Source: Candidatus Bathyarchaeota archaeon
GTDB taxonomy: Archaea; Thermoproteota; Bathyarchaeia; 40CM-2-53-6; RBG-13-38-9
Assembly: GCA_018396565.1 (NCBI GenBank)
Contig: JAGTQO010000068.1
Location: forward strand, 1 to 8,366
Direction: 5' to 3'
Length of the DNA: 8,366 nucleotides
A program made the position numbers and the translations under genes. Every line of letters starts with the position of its first letter. Position 1 is the stretch's first letter. Below, piece by piece: positions 1 to 6,267 of the stretch. Below the pieces are notes generated by a model. It worked only from the letters and a program-made list of their open reading frames with translations, ran no database searches and was not told where the DNA came from.

Positions 1-175
1 CGCTTCCGCTCTCACCGACTAAACCTAATACTTCACCCTTCATGATGTCAAGTGAGACATCGTCGACTGCCCTTATCTGTTCACCCTTCCCCATTATTGT
101 CTGGAGTATGCTGCCTGAGGTTCTGAAAGTCTTTTTGAGATCTTGAACTCTCACTATCGCTTCGAAGAGTTTCAC
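1..175 (-). CDS. Peptide ABC transporter ATP-binding protein, DppF/OppF-like (partial, N-terminus only)
   Basis: Only the first ~58 residues are present; the gene continues past the left edge. The reading ends in AVDDVSLDIMKGEVLGLVGE followed by SGSG, which is the strand before and the first part of the Walker A P-loop (GESGSGKS/T) of an ABC ATPase. The opening VRVQDLKKTF, with a ~20-residue insert before the AVDDVS strand, is typical of DppF/OppF, the second ATPase of Dpp/Opp importers. It lies directly behind the DppD-like gene on the same strand, so the two are presumably co-transcribed and form the cytoplasmic ATPase heterodimer. The start is uncertain: GTG at 175 is chosen because it follows the upstream TGA within 5 bases (TGA-GGAGG-GTG), which suggests reinitiation. 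An overlapping TTG at 184 and a GTG at 154 are alternatives. Signature, Walker B and C-terminal domains are out of view. Confidence 0.88.
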   Translation of the reverse strand, partial: MKLFEAIVRVQDLKKTFRTSGSILQTIMGKGEQIRAVDDVSLDIMKGEVLGLVGESGS

Positions 176-180
176 CCTCC

Positions 181-1170
181 TCAATATATGTGGCATGCAC
201 ATAGATGCTTATCCTCAACCACTATGAGCTTGGGATCCTCCTCTGAACATCTCTCGCCTCTTGAATCGCATCTTGGGTAGAATGGGCAGCCGAGGCCAGT
301 TGCCTGCCAAGTAGATCCTGGGCTTGGGACTGGTTTGAGCTTGACCCTGGGCCCTTCAATGTCGGGATAAGCTTCTAGAAGCGCCTTGGTGTATGGGTGG
401 GCTGGATGTGTGAGGATTCTTTTCGTAGGCGCCTCCTCCACTATCCTCCCAGCATACATTACTGCAACCCTCTCACAGAGCTCTGAGATGATGGCGAGGT
501 CGTGAGTTATGAGGATGAGTGAGAGATTGAATCTTTTCTTCGAATCTTCCAGAACCTTAAGGACTTCTGCTTGAGTTATCACGTCGAGTCCTGTTGTAGG
601 CTCGTCCGTTATGAGTAGGCTTGGATTGCAGGCTAGGGCCATTGCTATCATGGCCCTCTGTTTCATGCCGCCACTGAACTGGTGGGGGTAGTCTCTTGCT
701 CTGCCTCTGGGTATTCCAACATTCTCCAGGAGCGCTTCAGCCCTCTCGAAGGCCTCCTTAACTGTAACATCTTCATGGGTGAGTATCGCCTCAACTATCT
801 GCCTGTTCACCCTATGGACTGGCGTGAGGGAGTTCATTGTTGCCTGTGGGACTATCGCTATTCTCCGCCATCTGAACCTACGCCTAAACTCCTCCTCAGC
901 AATTTTGAGGATATCCTCACCTTCAAAGAGGATTCTACCACTCAAAATCTCCGCATTAGAGGGTAGGATTCTTAATATGGTGTTGGCTAGGGTTGATTTT
1001 CCTGAGCCTGACTCACCCGCTAAACCGAAAGCTTCACCGCGGCCGACTGCTAGTGTAACCCCCTCAACAGCCATCACAGGAAATCTCTCAGTCACATACC
1101 GGACTGTTAAGGAATCTACCTCCAAGATATGTCCAGCCTTCATGTCAGTGGTGGGCACTTGGCATCTCAC
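181..1170 (-). CDS. Peptide ABC transporter ATP-binding protein, DppD/OppD-like, with C-terminal four-cysteine domain
   Basis: This cytoplasmic ATPase powers an oligopeptide/dipeptide-class importer. All ABC motifs are visible: Walker A GESGSGKS (52-59), Q-loop Q109 in VPQATMNSL, signature FSGGMKQ (165-171), Walker B LLITDE (185-190), D-loop GLD and switch histidine H223 (ITHD). The C-terminal oligo_HPY-type region (from about 250, HPAHPYTKALL) ends in cysteines C295, C301, C308 and C326 (plus C324). This spacing is typical of DppD/OppD proteins, where these cysteines are known in at least one bacterial DppD to bind a 4Fe-4S cluster. Length (329 aa) is normal. The start is ambiguous: GTG at 1170 gives 329 aa, while ATG at 1143 (MKAGHILEV) gives 320 aa and is closer to the usual family start; neither has a strong ribosome site. 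The DppF-like gene follows immediately. Confidence 0.95.
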   Translation of the reverse strand: MRCQVPTTDMKAGHILEVDSLTVRYVTERFPVMAVEGVTLAVGRGEAFGLAGESGSGKSTLANTILRILPSNAEILSGRILFEGEDILKIAEEEFRRRFRWRRIAIVPQATMNSLTPVHRVNRQIVEAILTHEDVTVKEAFERAEALLENVGIPRGRARDYPHQFSGGMKQRAMIAMALACNPSLLITDEPTTGLDVITQAEVLKVLEDSKKRFNLSLILITHDLAIISELCERVAVMYAGRIVEEAPTKRILTHPAHPYTKALLEAYPDIEGPRVKLKPVPSPGSTWQATGLGCPFYPRCDSRGERCSEEDPKLIVVEDKHLCACHIY

Positions 1171-1305
1171 ACCTTGATCGGATCGTTAGGTAGACTCTCA
1201 TGTTAGGTTTTCCATCCCTGAATCTGAACTGTTGGAGTTTAGCAATCTATTCAAAGGAGGGTGGCACGTGTCGAGTCGATCATTACTAACCGTTTATAGT
1301 CTCTA

Positions 1306-1315
1306 GAGGCGCCTC
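1306..1315. repeat. 10-bp perfect palindrome GAGGCGCCTC, possible operator
   Basis: This is a GC-rich perfect palindrome in an otherwise AT-leaning intergenic region, next to the putative minus-strand TATA-like box (1293-1299). Its position would suit a regulator acting on the ATPase genes. It is short and could be chance. Confidence 0.3.
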
Positions 1316-1394
1316 CAACATATTCATAAGGTTAACTAAATAGAGAATCTTGCCGGCACCTAAACTCAACCTCTATTCCACCGTCCCTATTAGA

Positions 1395-1403
1395 TATTTT
1401 ATA
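1395..1403 (+). promoter_or_regulatory. Putative TATA box for the substrate-binding protein gene
   Basis: TATTTTATA resembles an archaeal TATA box. It lies about 45 bases ahead of the TTG start at 1448, so a start site about 25-28 bases downstream would give a leader of roughly 20 bases. There is no good ribosome-binding site immediately before the TTG; a GGAG at 1421-1424 is too far upstream for normal spacing. Confidence 0.45.
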
Positions 1404-1447
1404 GAAACCTTTTTTGATTTGGAGACAATATTTCGATCGATGTCAAA

Positions 1448-3286
1448 TTGTTTAGAAGCTACGCTGTCTTACTCATACTCTGCGTAACCCTCAATACGTT
1501 CCATATGTGGGTTGCCAGTTCTGTTCCTGAGATTTCAAAATATCCTATAAACGGTCCCAGGCTCGACGAGATTCTCTTCGTCTACCACGCTACACCTGAG
1601 GCTGCTGTAGCTGCTATTCGTAAAGGCGACATCGACATCCTCTCAGACATATTCAGACCCTCGGATGTTCATGTTTTATCTGAGGATCTGAATCTGAACA
1701 TAACTTTCAGCCAGCAGACCCACTACTGCTATGTCGCCTTCAACACTCGACGCGAGCCTCTGAATGATAAACAATTCAGGAAGGCCCTCGCCCACCTGAT
1801 TCCTAGGGAAGAGATTGCGAGTAAACTCTTCGAAGGTATAGTTGTGACTCCTATGCTATACGAGACATCACCCGCCTTCGGGAGATGGCATAATCCCAAC
1901 GTAGCTACTTATCCTTACAACCCTACGAGGGCTAGGCAGATACTGGCCTCGGGAGGTTACGGTTGGGATAAGGATGGAAAATTGATCGGGCCGGACAGCA
2001 AGCCTTTGCGTAAAGTCAGCTTCATCTCGCCAACCCAGGAGGAGGCTCCTACCTCATATGAGATAGCTAAGCTCACAGTTGAGGAGATGAAGAAGATTGG
2101 CTTAGAGGTTTACCAGGAGCCTTTATCCTTCGACTCGCTATTGACCAAGGTTTTGACTGAGAGGAGTTTCGACATATACTTCCTATGCGTCTCAAACCTA
2201 GGCAAGTATCCCAGATGGCTATACGACTACTACCATTCAAGCCTCGATGTTCCAGATGGCGATAATACCCCAGGGGTCAGGGACACTGAGCTTGACAGGC
2301 TACTGTACACATTCAGGTTTGAGTCTGAGACTGAGGAGGAGGGTGAACGTGCCGTCTGGAGAGCCCAAGAGCTGATTGCCGACCTCGCAGCCAGGGTTCC
2401 TGTCTACTCCAGATACCAGATCGAAGCCTACAGGAAGGGTTTGGAGGGTATGGTGGAGCATAGGGGAGTCGGCTACTTCACCTCAGGAGCCTTCTGGACA
2501 TACCTAAACCTCAGCAGGGTAGGGTTGCCGGCTGGTGGAAAGGTAAAGGTCGATGTTGGGGGGCGGGTCAGGACCCTCAACCCACTCTACGGTTCTGGAG
2601 CCTACGAGCAGAAGATAATAACGTTGATCTATGACTCCCTACTCGCGTCGGACCCAAAGACCGGTGAGATCGTACCTTACTTGGCTGAGGGTTGGAAGCT
2701 GCAGAATCTTATGGTAGGCAAATCTAAGGTTCAGAAGATAACCTTCAAACTTGCTCGAAACGCCACCTGGCATGACGGTGAAACTCTCACCTCTGCAGAT
2801 ATACGCTTCTCAATGGAGTATCTGAAGCAGAATAGGGTCCCAGCCTTCATATCTTCACTTGAGAGGGTGATCAATGTCTCAGACCCAGACCCATACACTC
2901 TGGAGGTTACAATGAACGGAACGAGCTTCTTCAACCTCATAGATGTCGGAGGTATCGTAATCATTCCTAAGCATATTTGGAAGGATGTATCTGACTGGAG
3001 GACATTTCAGCCTGACAGGGAACCCCATCCAAAAGTCAAAGGTTTGACCAAGATGGTTGGTACAGGCCCTTTCATACTTGCAGAAGAGAAGCCTGGAGAG
3101 TTTTGGAGGTTGAGAGCAAACCCCAACTATTTCAAGAGGCTCCCAGCCGTCAAAACACCGGTCGAAGGTGTGGGGTTGGAAGAGTGGTCCCTCAACCTTA
3201 GAACATTCAGTCTCATCGCCGTTCCAATACTGCTGGTCTCGATTGGCTATCTGATACTGAGGAGAAGGGTCAGCACAAGAATTTAG
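1448..3286 (+). CDS. Peptide-class ABC transporter substrate-binding protein (SBP_bac_5 family), apparently circularly permuted, with C-terminal membrane anchor
   Basis: This is the extracytoplasmic receptor that delivers ligand to the adjacent permeases. Residues ~1-24 are a hydrophobic signal peptide; 586-604 form a membrane helix followed by RRR, a C-terminal anchor. The order of family motifs is swapped. Residues ~37-357 match the usual second half: LDEILFVYHATPE (39-51), AIRKGDIDIL (56-65), FNTRREPLND (98-107), YPYNPTRARQIL (155-166) and VPVYSRY (317-323). Residues ~361-575 match the usual first half: RTLNPLY (375-381), YLAEGW (411-416), WHDGETLTSADI (441-452), IIPKHIW (505-511), GTGPF (538-542) and NPNYFKRLPAV (558-568). 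The two halves are complementary, so the domain seems complete but permuted. The start is TTG at 1448, the only usual start in this frame; an ATG at 1440 lies in another frame. The permease genes follow after 17 bases. The ligand (peptide, sugar or nickel chelate) cannot be told from sequence. Confidence 0.92.
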   Translation: MFRSYAVLLILCVTLNTFHMWVASSVPEISKYPINGPRLDEILFVYHATPEAAVAAIRKGDIDILSDIFRPSDVHVLSEDLNLNITFSQQTHYCYVAFNTRREPLNDKQFRKALAHLIPREEIASKLFEGIVVTPMLYETSPAFGRWHNPNVATYPYNPTRARQILASGGYGWDKDGKLIGPDSKPLRKVSFISPTQEEAPTSYEIAKLTVEEMKKIGLEVYQEPLSFDSLLTKVLTERSFDIYFLCVSNLGKYPRWLYDYYHSSLDVPDGDNTPGVRDTELDRLLYTFRFESETEEEGERAVWRAQELIADLAARVPVYSRYQIEAYRKGLEGMVEHRGVGYFTSGAFWTYLNLSRVGLPAGGKVKVDVGGRVRTLNPLYGSGAYEQKIITLIYDSLLASDPKTGEIVPYLAEGWKLQNLMVGKSKVQKITFKLARNATWHDGETLTSADIRFSMEYLKQNRVPAFISSLERVINVSDPDPYTLEVTMNGTSFFNLIDVGGIVIIPKHIWKDVSDWRTFQPDREPHPKVKGLTKMVGTGPFILAEEKPGEFWRLRANPNYFKRLPAVKTPVEGVGLEEWSLNLRTFSLIAVPILLVSIGYLILRRRVSTRI

Positions 3287-3291
3287 CTTGA

Positions 3292-3296
3292 GGAGG
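3292..3296 (+). promoter_or_regulatory. Shine-Dalgarno site fixing the DppB-like GTG start
   Basis: GGAGG (within GAGGAGGTT) ends 7 bases before the GTG at 3304, an ideal spacing. An ATG at 3302 overlaps but lies in a different frame that does not encode the permease, so GTG is the start. This is the strongest ribosome-binding site in the window. Confidence 0.8.
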
Positions 3297-3303
3297 TTTA
3301 CAT

Positions 3304-4290
3304 GTGGGTTTCAAGGCTTACGTTGCAAGGAGACTCGTAAACACAGTCATAATTGTGTTTGTGACGGTGACCCTCCAATTTTTCATCTTCAGGATTATGC
3401 CAGGAAACCCACTCGCGCACTTCATCAGCCCAAACTTTCCTTTGGAGTCACGTAGGGCCCTCATGGAAATGTGGGGTTTGGACAAACCGATGCATGAACA
3501 GTTTATAACATACCTCTCCAACCTCCTCACCGGCAAGCTCGGCATCTCTTTCATATCCCAAAGGTATGTTATCGATGAGGTTCTTGAACGTCTCCCAAAT
3601 ACAATCCTTCTGATGGGCTCATCAACAATCCTCATGATAGTGTTAGGTATCCATCTAGGTGTCTTGGCGGGTTCGAGGAGGGGTTCCAAGAGTGATCTGG
3701 CGAGTGTGACCTTCGGCCTGTTAACTCAAGGTTTACCTGTGTTCTTTCTTGGTTTGCTTCTCATGCTTACTTTCTCCTACTATCTTCCAGTGGCAACTGG
3801 GGGGCTCATCAACTTCCCAGTCGCAGGGACCGTCTCCAGACCCCCACCCGCAGACCTTCCAAGATATTTTATGGATGTGCTCTGGCACCTTACCCTGCCG
3901 ATGGTGACCCTCGTCATAATAAGTTTCGGAGGCTACACACTGATAGTCAGGAGCCTGATGATAGATGTCATGGCTCAAGACTATATCTTGACCGCGAAGG
4001 CGAAGGGTCTACCTGAGAGGAGCATTATATATGGGCATGGATTGAGGAGCATCCTTCCACCTATATCGACAATGGTTGGACTTAGCCTCTCAGGTATCGT
4101 CGGAGGCGCTGTCATAACCGAGACGATATTCAGTTGGCATGGTATAGGCCGCTACTTGTATGAGGCTGTCTTGCAGAATGACTATCCTGTGATGCAGGGT
4201 ACCTTCTTCCTACTCAGCATGGTAACCATCATCGCCAATTTGGTCGTCGACCTCATATATGGACTGCTGGATCCGAGGATACGTTACTGA
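3304..4290 (+). CDS. Peptide-class ABC transporter permease, DppB/OppB-like
   Basis: This is an integral membrane subunit forming half of the importer channel. It has the standard DppB plan: a first membrane helix (about 11-31), the family motif PGNP (33-36), an extracytoplasmic stretch with WGLDKP and a YLSNLLTGKLG segment, then five further helices at roughly 98-122, 134-158, 195-215, 255-275 and 297-320. The cytoplasmic EAA-type coupling loop that docks on the ATPases is at about 226-247 (DYILTAKAKGLPERSIIYGH). It ends with the typical LLDPRIRY tail. Its length of 328 aa is normal. It starts with GTG after a strong GGAGG site, 17 bases after the binding-protein gene, and its stop is 3 bases ahead of the DppC-like gene, so the three genes are almost certainly one operon. 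Confidence 0.96.
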   Translation: MGFKAYVARRLVNTVIIVFVTVTLQFFIFRIMPGNPLAHFISPNFPLESRRALMEMWGLDKPMHEQFITYLSNLLTGKLGISFISQRYVIDEVLERLPNTILLMGSSTILMIVLGIHLGVLAGSRRGSKSDLASVTFGLLTQGLPVFFLGLLLMLTFSYYLPVATGGLINFPVAGTVSRPPPADLPRYFMDVLWHLTLPMVTLVIISFGGYTLIVRSLMIDVMAQDYILTAKAKGLPERSIIYGHGLRSILPPISTMVGLSLSGIVGGAVITETIFSWHGIGRYLYEAVLQNDYPVMQGTFFLLSMVTIIANLVVDLIYGLLDPRIRY

Positions 4291-4293
4291 GGT

Positions 4294-5733
4294 GTGAGTA
4301 ACCGATTGTCAAGAGTTCGTCTGCATGAGTTCTGGTCAGCATACAAGAATAGTAAACTCGGAATCTCAGGCCTTGTTATCCTGATCTTCTTCGTAATTGT
4401 CGCATTCACCGCGCCCCTCCTCACACCATACGACCCTATGCAGGATAAGTTCTTGGCTGAAGGATCAGCCCTACCAGCCTGGTTCAAGATATTCCCCCAG
4501 TACAGCGGCTTACCTGAGACAATGGATTTCACCGTCCAATCTGAGGTGAATGGTGCCGGCTGGAGTTTCAAGCTCGAAGGGCCTATCATCTTAAATATGC
4601 AGGCGCCTTTAACATTCACCTTCAAAGCCGCTGACGGGGTAGGGTTTTCAGGCGTCGCCGAGTTCGCTCACAGGTTCGACTATGAGTATTCGCCGCCTTA
4701 CAGTTTCAGAGTGAACATGAGCCTCCAATTCTTGGATATCAATAACGCCACATATTCAGCTGAACTTTACATATTAACCCCTGAATCTGACTCTTTCCTG
4801 GTTTGGAGCAGTGGTCCAAGCAGGAGACCTCTGGAGCCTCCGAACATAAGCCTGGACTCGAAGGGGATACCTTTCGAGTTGAAGTCCAGGATGGGACTCG
4901 AATGGCATAGGAATGTCGCTGAACATATATTCTCTAAGAGGGGCCCTTACACCATGATTTTAAGATTCAGGGTGGATGGTGATCCAGGTGGACCATCCAT
5001 CTTAAGTGTTACTCTCGGCAGGCTGGTCCTGCATGTTCCTGGAAGGGTTCATGGAGTCTTGGGTACGGATCATCTGGGTTCCGACCTCTTCTCCCAGCTT
5101 CTATATGGGTCGAGGATATCCCTTATGATAGGTGTCAGCGCAGCCTTCATCTCGGTGATCATAGGACTCCTCTGCGGGCTCATTGCAGGTTACTATGGGA
5201 GGATCATCGATGAGGCTGCTATGAGGCTCGTAGATGTGCTTCTGGTCCTTCCCGGTTTGCCTATGCTCATGATCCTGAGCAGCCTCTTCGGCAGGAGCAT
5301 ATGGAACATAGTCTTTCTACTCGGTGTCTTGAGTTGGCCGGGATTCGCAAGGGTTGTAAGAGCCAGAGTCTTACAGTTGAAGACAGCGGCTTTCATCGAG
5401 GCTTCCAGGGCGATAGGATCATCTGGCTCACATATAATTTTCAGACATCTACTCCCAAACGTTCTCCCCCTAGCCTATGCGACTGTTGCGTTGTCTATTC
5501 CTGGGGCGATCATGGCTGAGGCAGCCCTCAGCTTCCTTGCTTTGGGTGATCCAGATACACCCTCCTGGGGTAGGATGTTCTATTCAGCCCATTCCTTCGG
5601 TGCTTTCCAGAGGTTGGCTTGGTGGTGGATAGTTCCTCCTGGCTTAGCTATAACTCTACTCTCCCTCTCATTCGTCTTTATTGGGACGACGATAGATGAG
5701 GTTCTGAATCCTAGGCTTCGTGTTGTGAGGTAG
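4294..5733 (+). CDS. Peptide-class ABC transporter permease, DppC/OppC-like, with large extracytoplasmic insert
   Basis: This is the second channel subunit of the importer. The C-terminal ~225 residues are canonical DppC: LGTDHLGSDLFSQLLYGSR (256-274), membrane helices to the end, an EAA-type coupling loop at about 367-388 (FIEASRAIGSSGSHIIFRHL), PSWGRM (423-428) and LNPRLR (471-476). The first helix is at about 22-43 and is followed by TPYDPMQDKF. Between the two, residues ~52-250 form an extra extracytoplasmic segment of alternating hydrophobic/polar strands with aromatic residues, probably an all-beta domain. Usual DppC proteins have about 30 residues here and are near 300 aa in total, against 479. 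I do not recognise the insert. The GTG start at 4294 is only 3 bases after the DppB stop, with the GAGGTG ribosome site overlapping it; TTG at 4306 is an alternative start. Confidence 0.94.
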   Translation: MSNRLSRVRLHEFWSAYKNSKLGISGLVILIFFVIVAFTAPLLTPYDPMQDKFLAEGSALPAWFKIFPQYSGLPETMDFTVQSEVNGAGWSFKLEGPIILNMQAPLTFTFKAADGVGFSGVAEFAHRFDYEYSPPYSFRVNMSLQFLDINNATYSAELYILTPESDSFLVWSSGPSRRPLEPPNISLDSKGIPFELKSRMGLEWHRNVAEHIFSKRGPYTMILRFRVDGDPGGPSILSVTLGRLVLHVPGRVHGVLGTDHLGSDLFSQLLYGSRISLMIGVSAAFISVIIGLLCGLIAGYYGRIIDEAAMRLVDVLLVLPGLPMLMILSSLFGRSIWNIVFLLGVLSWPGFARVVRARVLQLKTAAFIEASRAIGSSGSHIIFRHLLPNVLPLAYATVALSIPGAIMAEAALSFLALGDPDTPSWGRMFYSAHSFGAFQRLAWWWIVPPGLAITLLSLSFVFIGTTIDEVLNPRLRVVR

Positions 5734-5808
5734 TGTTTTCAGACCGATAGATTAAAGTGTAAGTTAATTATTATACTTACACTTGGGTTTAAGCCCAGGA
5801 GCCCCAAA
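5734..5808 (+). promoter_or_regulatory. Promoter/leader of the winged-helix regulator gene
   Basis: This 75-base gap after the DppC-like gene holds an AT-rich TATA-like stretch (ATTATTATA, 5767-5775) inside a long inverted repeat, then a GGAG ribosome site at 5798-5801 with 7 bases to the ATG at 5809. A GGGT-TTAA-GCCC mini-hairpin (5785-5796) sits between them. The predicted transcription start is near 5796-5800, giving a very short leader. The first bases after the DppC stop include a TTTT run that may contribute to ending the upstream transcript. Confidence 0.5.
5755..5784. repeat. 10+10 bp perfect inverted repeat, likely operator overlapping the TATA box
   Basis: The arms AAGTGTAAGT (5755-5764) and ACTTACACTT (5775-5784) are exact reverse complements separated by 10 AT-rich bases. 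The half-site centres are 20 bp apart, about two DNA turns, so a dimer could bind both on one face. The spacer and right-arm edge contain the putative TATA box of the downstream winged-helix gene, so binding would block promoter access. Autoregulation by that gene's product is the simplest reading, but the binding protein is inferred. Confidence 0.6.
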
Positions 5809-6264
5809 ATGGATGATACATACAAGGAAACCGTTCTCAAACTGATATGGGATAGTGAAGAGGAAGGGGTGATTGCAAGCCAGCTACACAAACATGTGAA
5901 GGCCCTCATGAAGGATGAGGCGGTGTCTAAGGCAGCTATCCTAAGCTACCTCAACGACCTCTGCAAACAAGGTATCCTAAACTTTAAGGAGGAGACTTGC
6001 AGGGGTGGATTGAGAAAGAGATACTTTCCGAGAATGAGCAGGGTCGACTATGAGAAGGAAAATGTCAGGGCAACCCTACAGAAGCTGCTGAAATCTTATC
6101 CCCAATACACGATAGAGGCTCTCACCGAACTACTCAAAGGTGAAGAATTCGACCCACAAGTCTCAAGGGCTCTATTAGGATACTTCATGGTTAGGGACGA
6201 GTTGACCTACCATTCCTTAGAGGAGACTATTTGGGGTTCGGGTAACCCGATACATAGGTATTGA
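5809..6264 (+). CDS. Winged-helix DNA-binding transcriptional regulator (hypothetical, BlaI/CopY-like N-terminus)
   Basis: This is a probable cytoplasmic DNA-binding protein of 151 aa. Residues ~5-75 follow a winged helix-turn-helix pattern: helix 1 KETVLKLIWDSEEEG, helix 2 ASQLHKHVKAL, recognition-helix region SKAAILSYLNDLCKQGIL (40-57), then a basic beta-wing (RGGLRKRYFP, 65-74). The VLKLIW...VS...ILSYLNDL...GIL pattern loosely resembles BlaI/MecI/CopY repressors, but I cannot confirm the family. Residues ~80-118 look helical and may dimerise. The C-terminal ~25 residues are unassigned. A clear GGAG site precedes the ATG by 7 bases. A long inverted repeat over its own promoter suggests autoregulation. 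The next gene begins 3 bases after the stop, so the two are likely co-expressed. Whether it also controls the importer upstream is unknown. Confidence 0.75.
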   Translation: MDDTYKETVLKLIWDSEEEGVIASQLHKHVKALMKDEAVSKAAILSYLNDLCKQGILNFKEETCRGGLRKRYFPRMSRVDYEKENVRATLQKLLKSYPQYTIEALTELLKGEEFDPQVSRALLGYFMVRDELTYHSLEETIWGSGNPIHRY

Positions 6265-6267
6265 GCC

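Larger units (their letters stand above)
1171..1447. promoter_or_regulatory. Divergent control region between the ATPase arm and the binding-protein/permease arm
   Basis: These 277 bases contain no convincing gene. For the plus-strand binding protein, a TATA-like box (TATTTTATA, 1395-1403) sits about 45 bases ahead of the start codon, so transcription should begin near 1425-1430. For the minus-strand ATPase genes, a weaker CTATAAA-type box can be read at about 1293-1299, which would leave a leader of roughly 100 bases. A perfect 10-bp palindrome (GAGGCGCCTC, 1306-1315) lies just upstream of that minus-strand box. TGTTGGAG (1230-1237) and CTCCAACA (1313-1320) form a widely spaced 8-bp inverted repeat that may be chance. 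Promoter assignments are inferred from sequence only. Confidence 0.5.

Noticed and set aside
779..1177. 132-codon open frame on the plus strand
   Set aside because: It lies antisense within the DppD-like gene, whose full set of ABC motifs is on the minus strand; its own translation shows no recognisable domain.
1440..1487. 15-codon open frame from ATG 1440 as a leader peptide for the binding-protein gene
   Set aside because: It overlaps the TTG start and has no well-spaced ribosome site or attenuator structure; more likely a chance frame or a sign of a one-base error.
3318..3689. 123-codon open frame on the minus strand
   Set aside because: Shadow of the DppB-like permease; the plus strand has the family motifs and a strong ribosome site.
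4284..4625. 113-codon open frame on the minus strand
   Set aside because: It is antisense to the well-supported DppC-like gene and its insert; no motif or ribosome site supports it.
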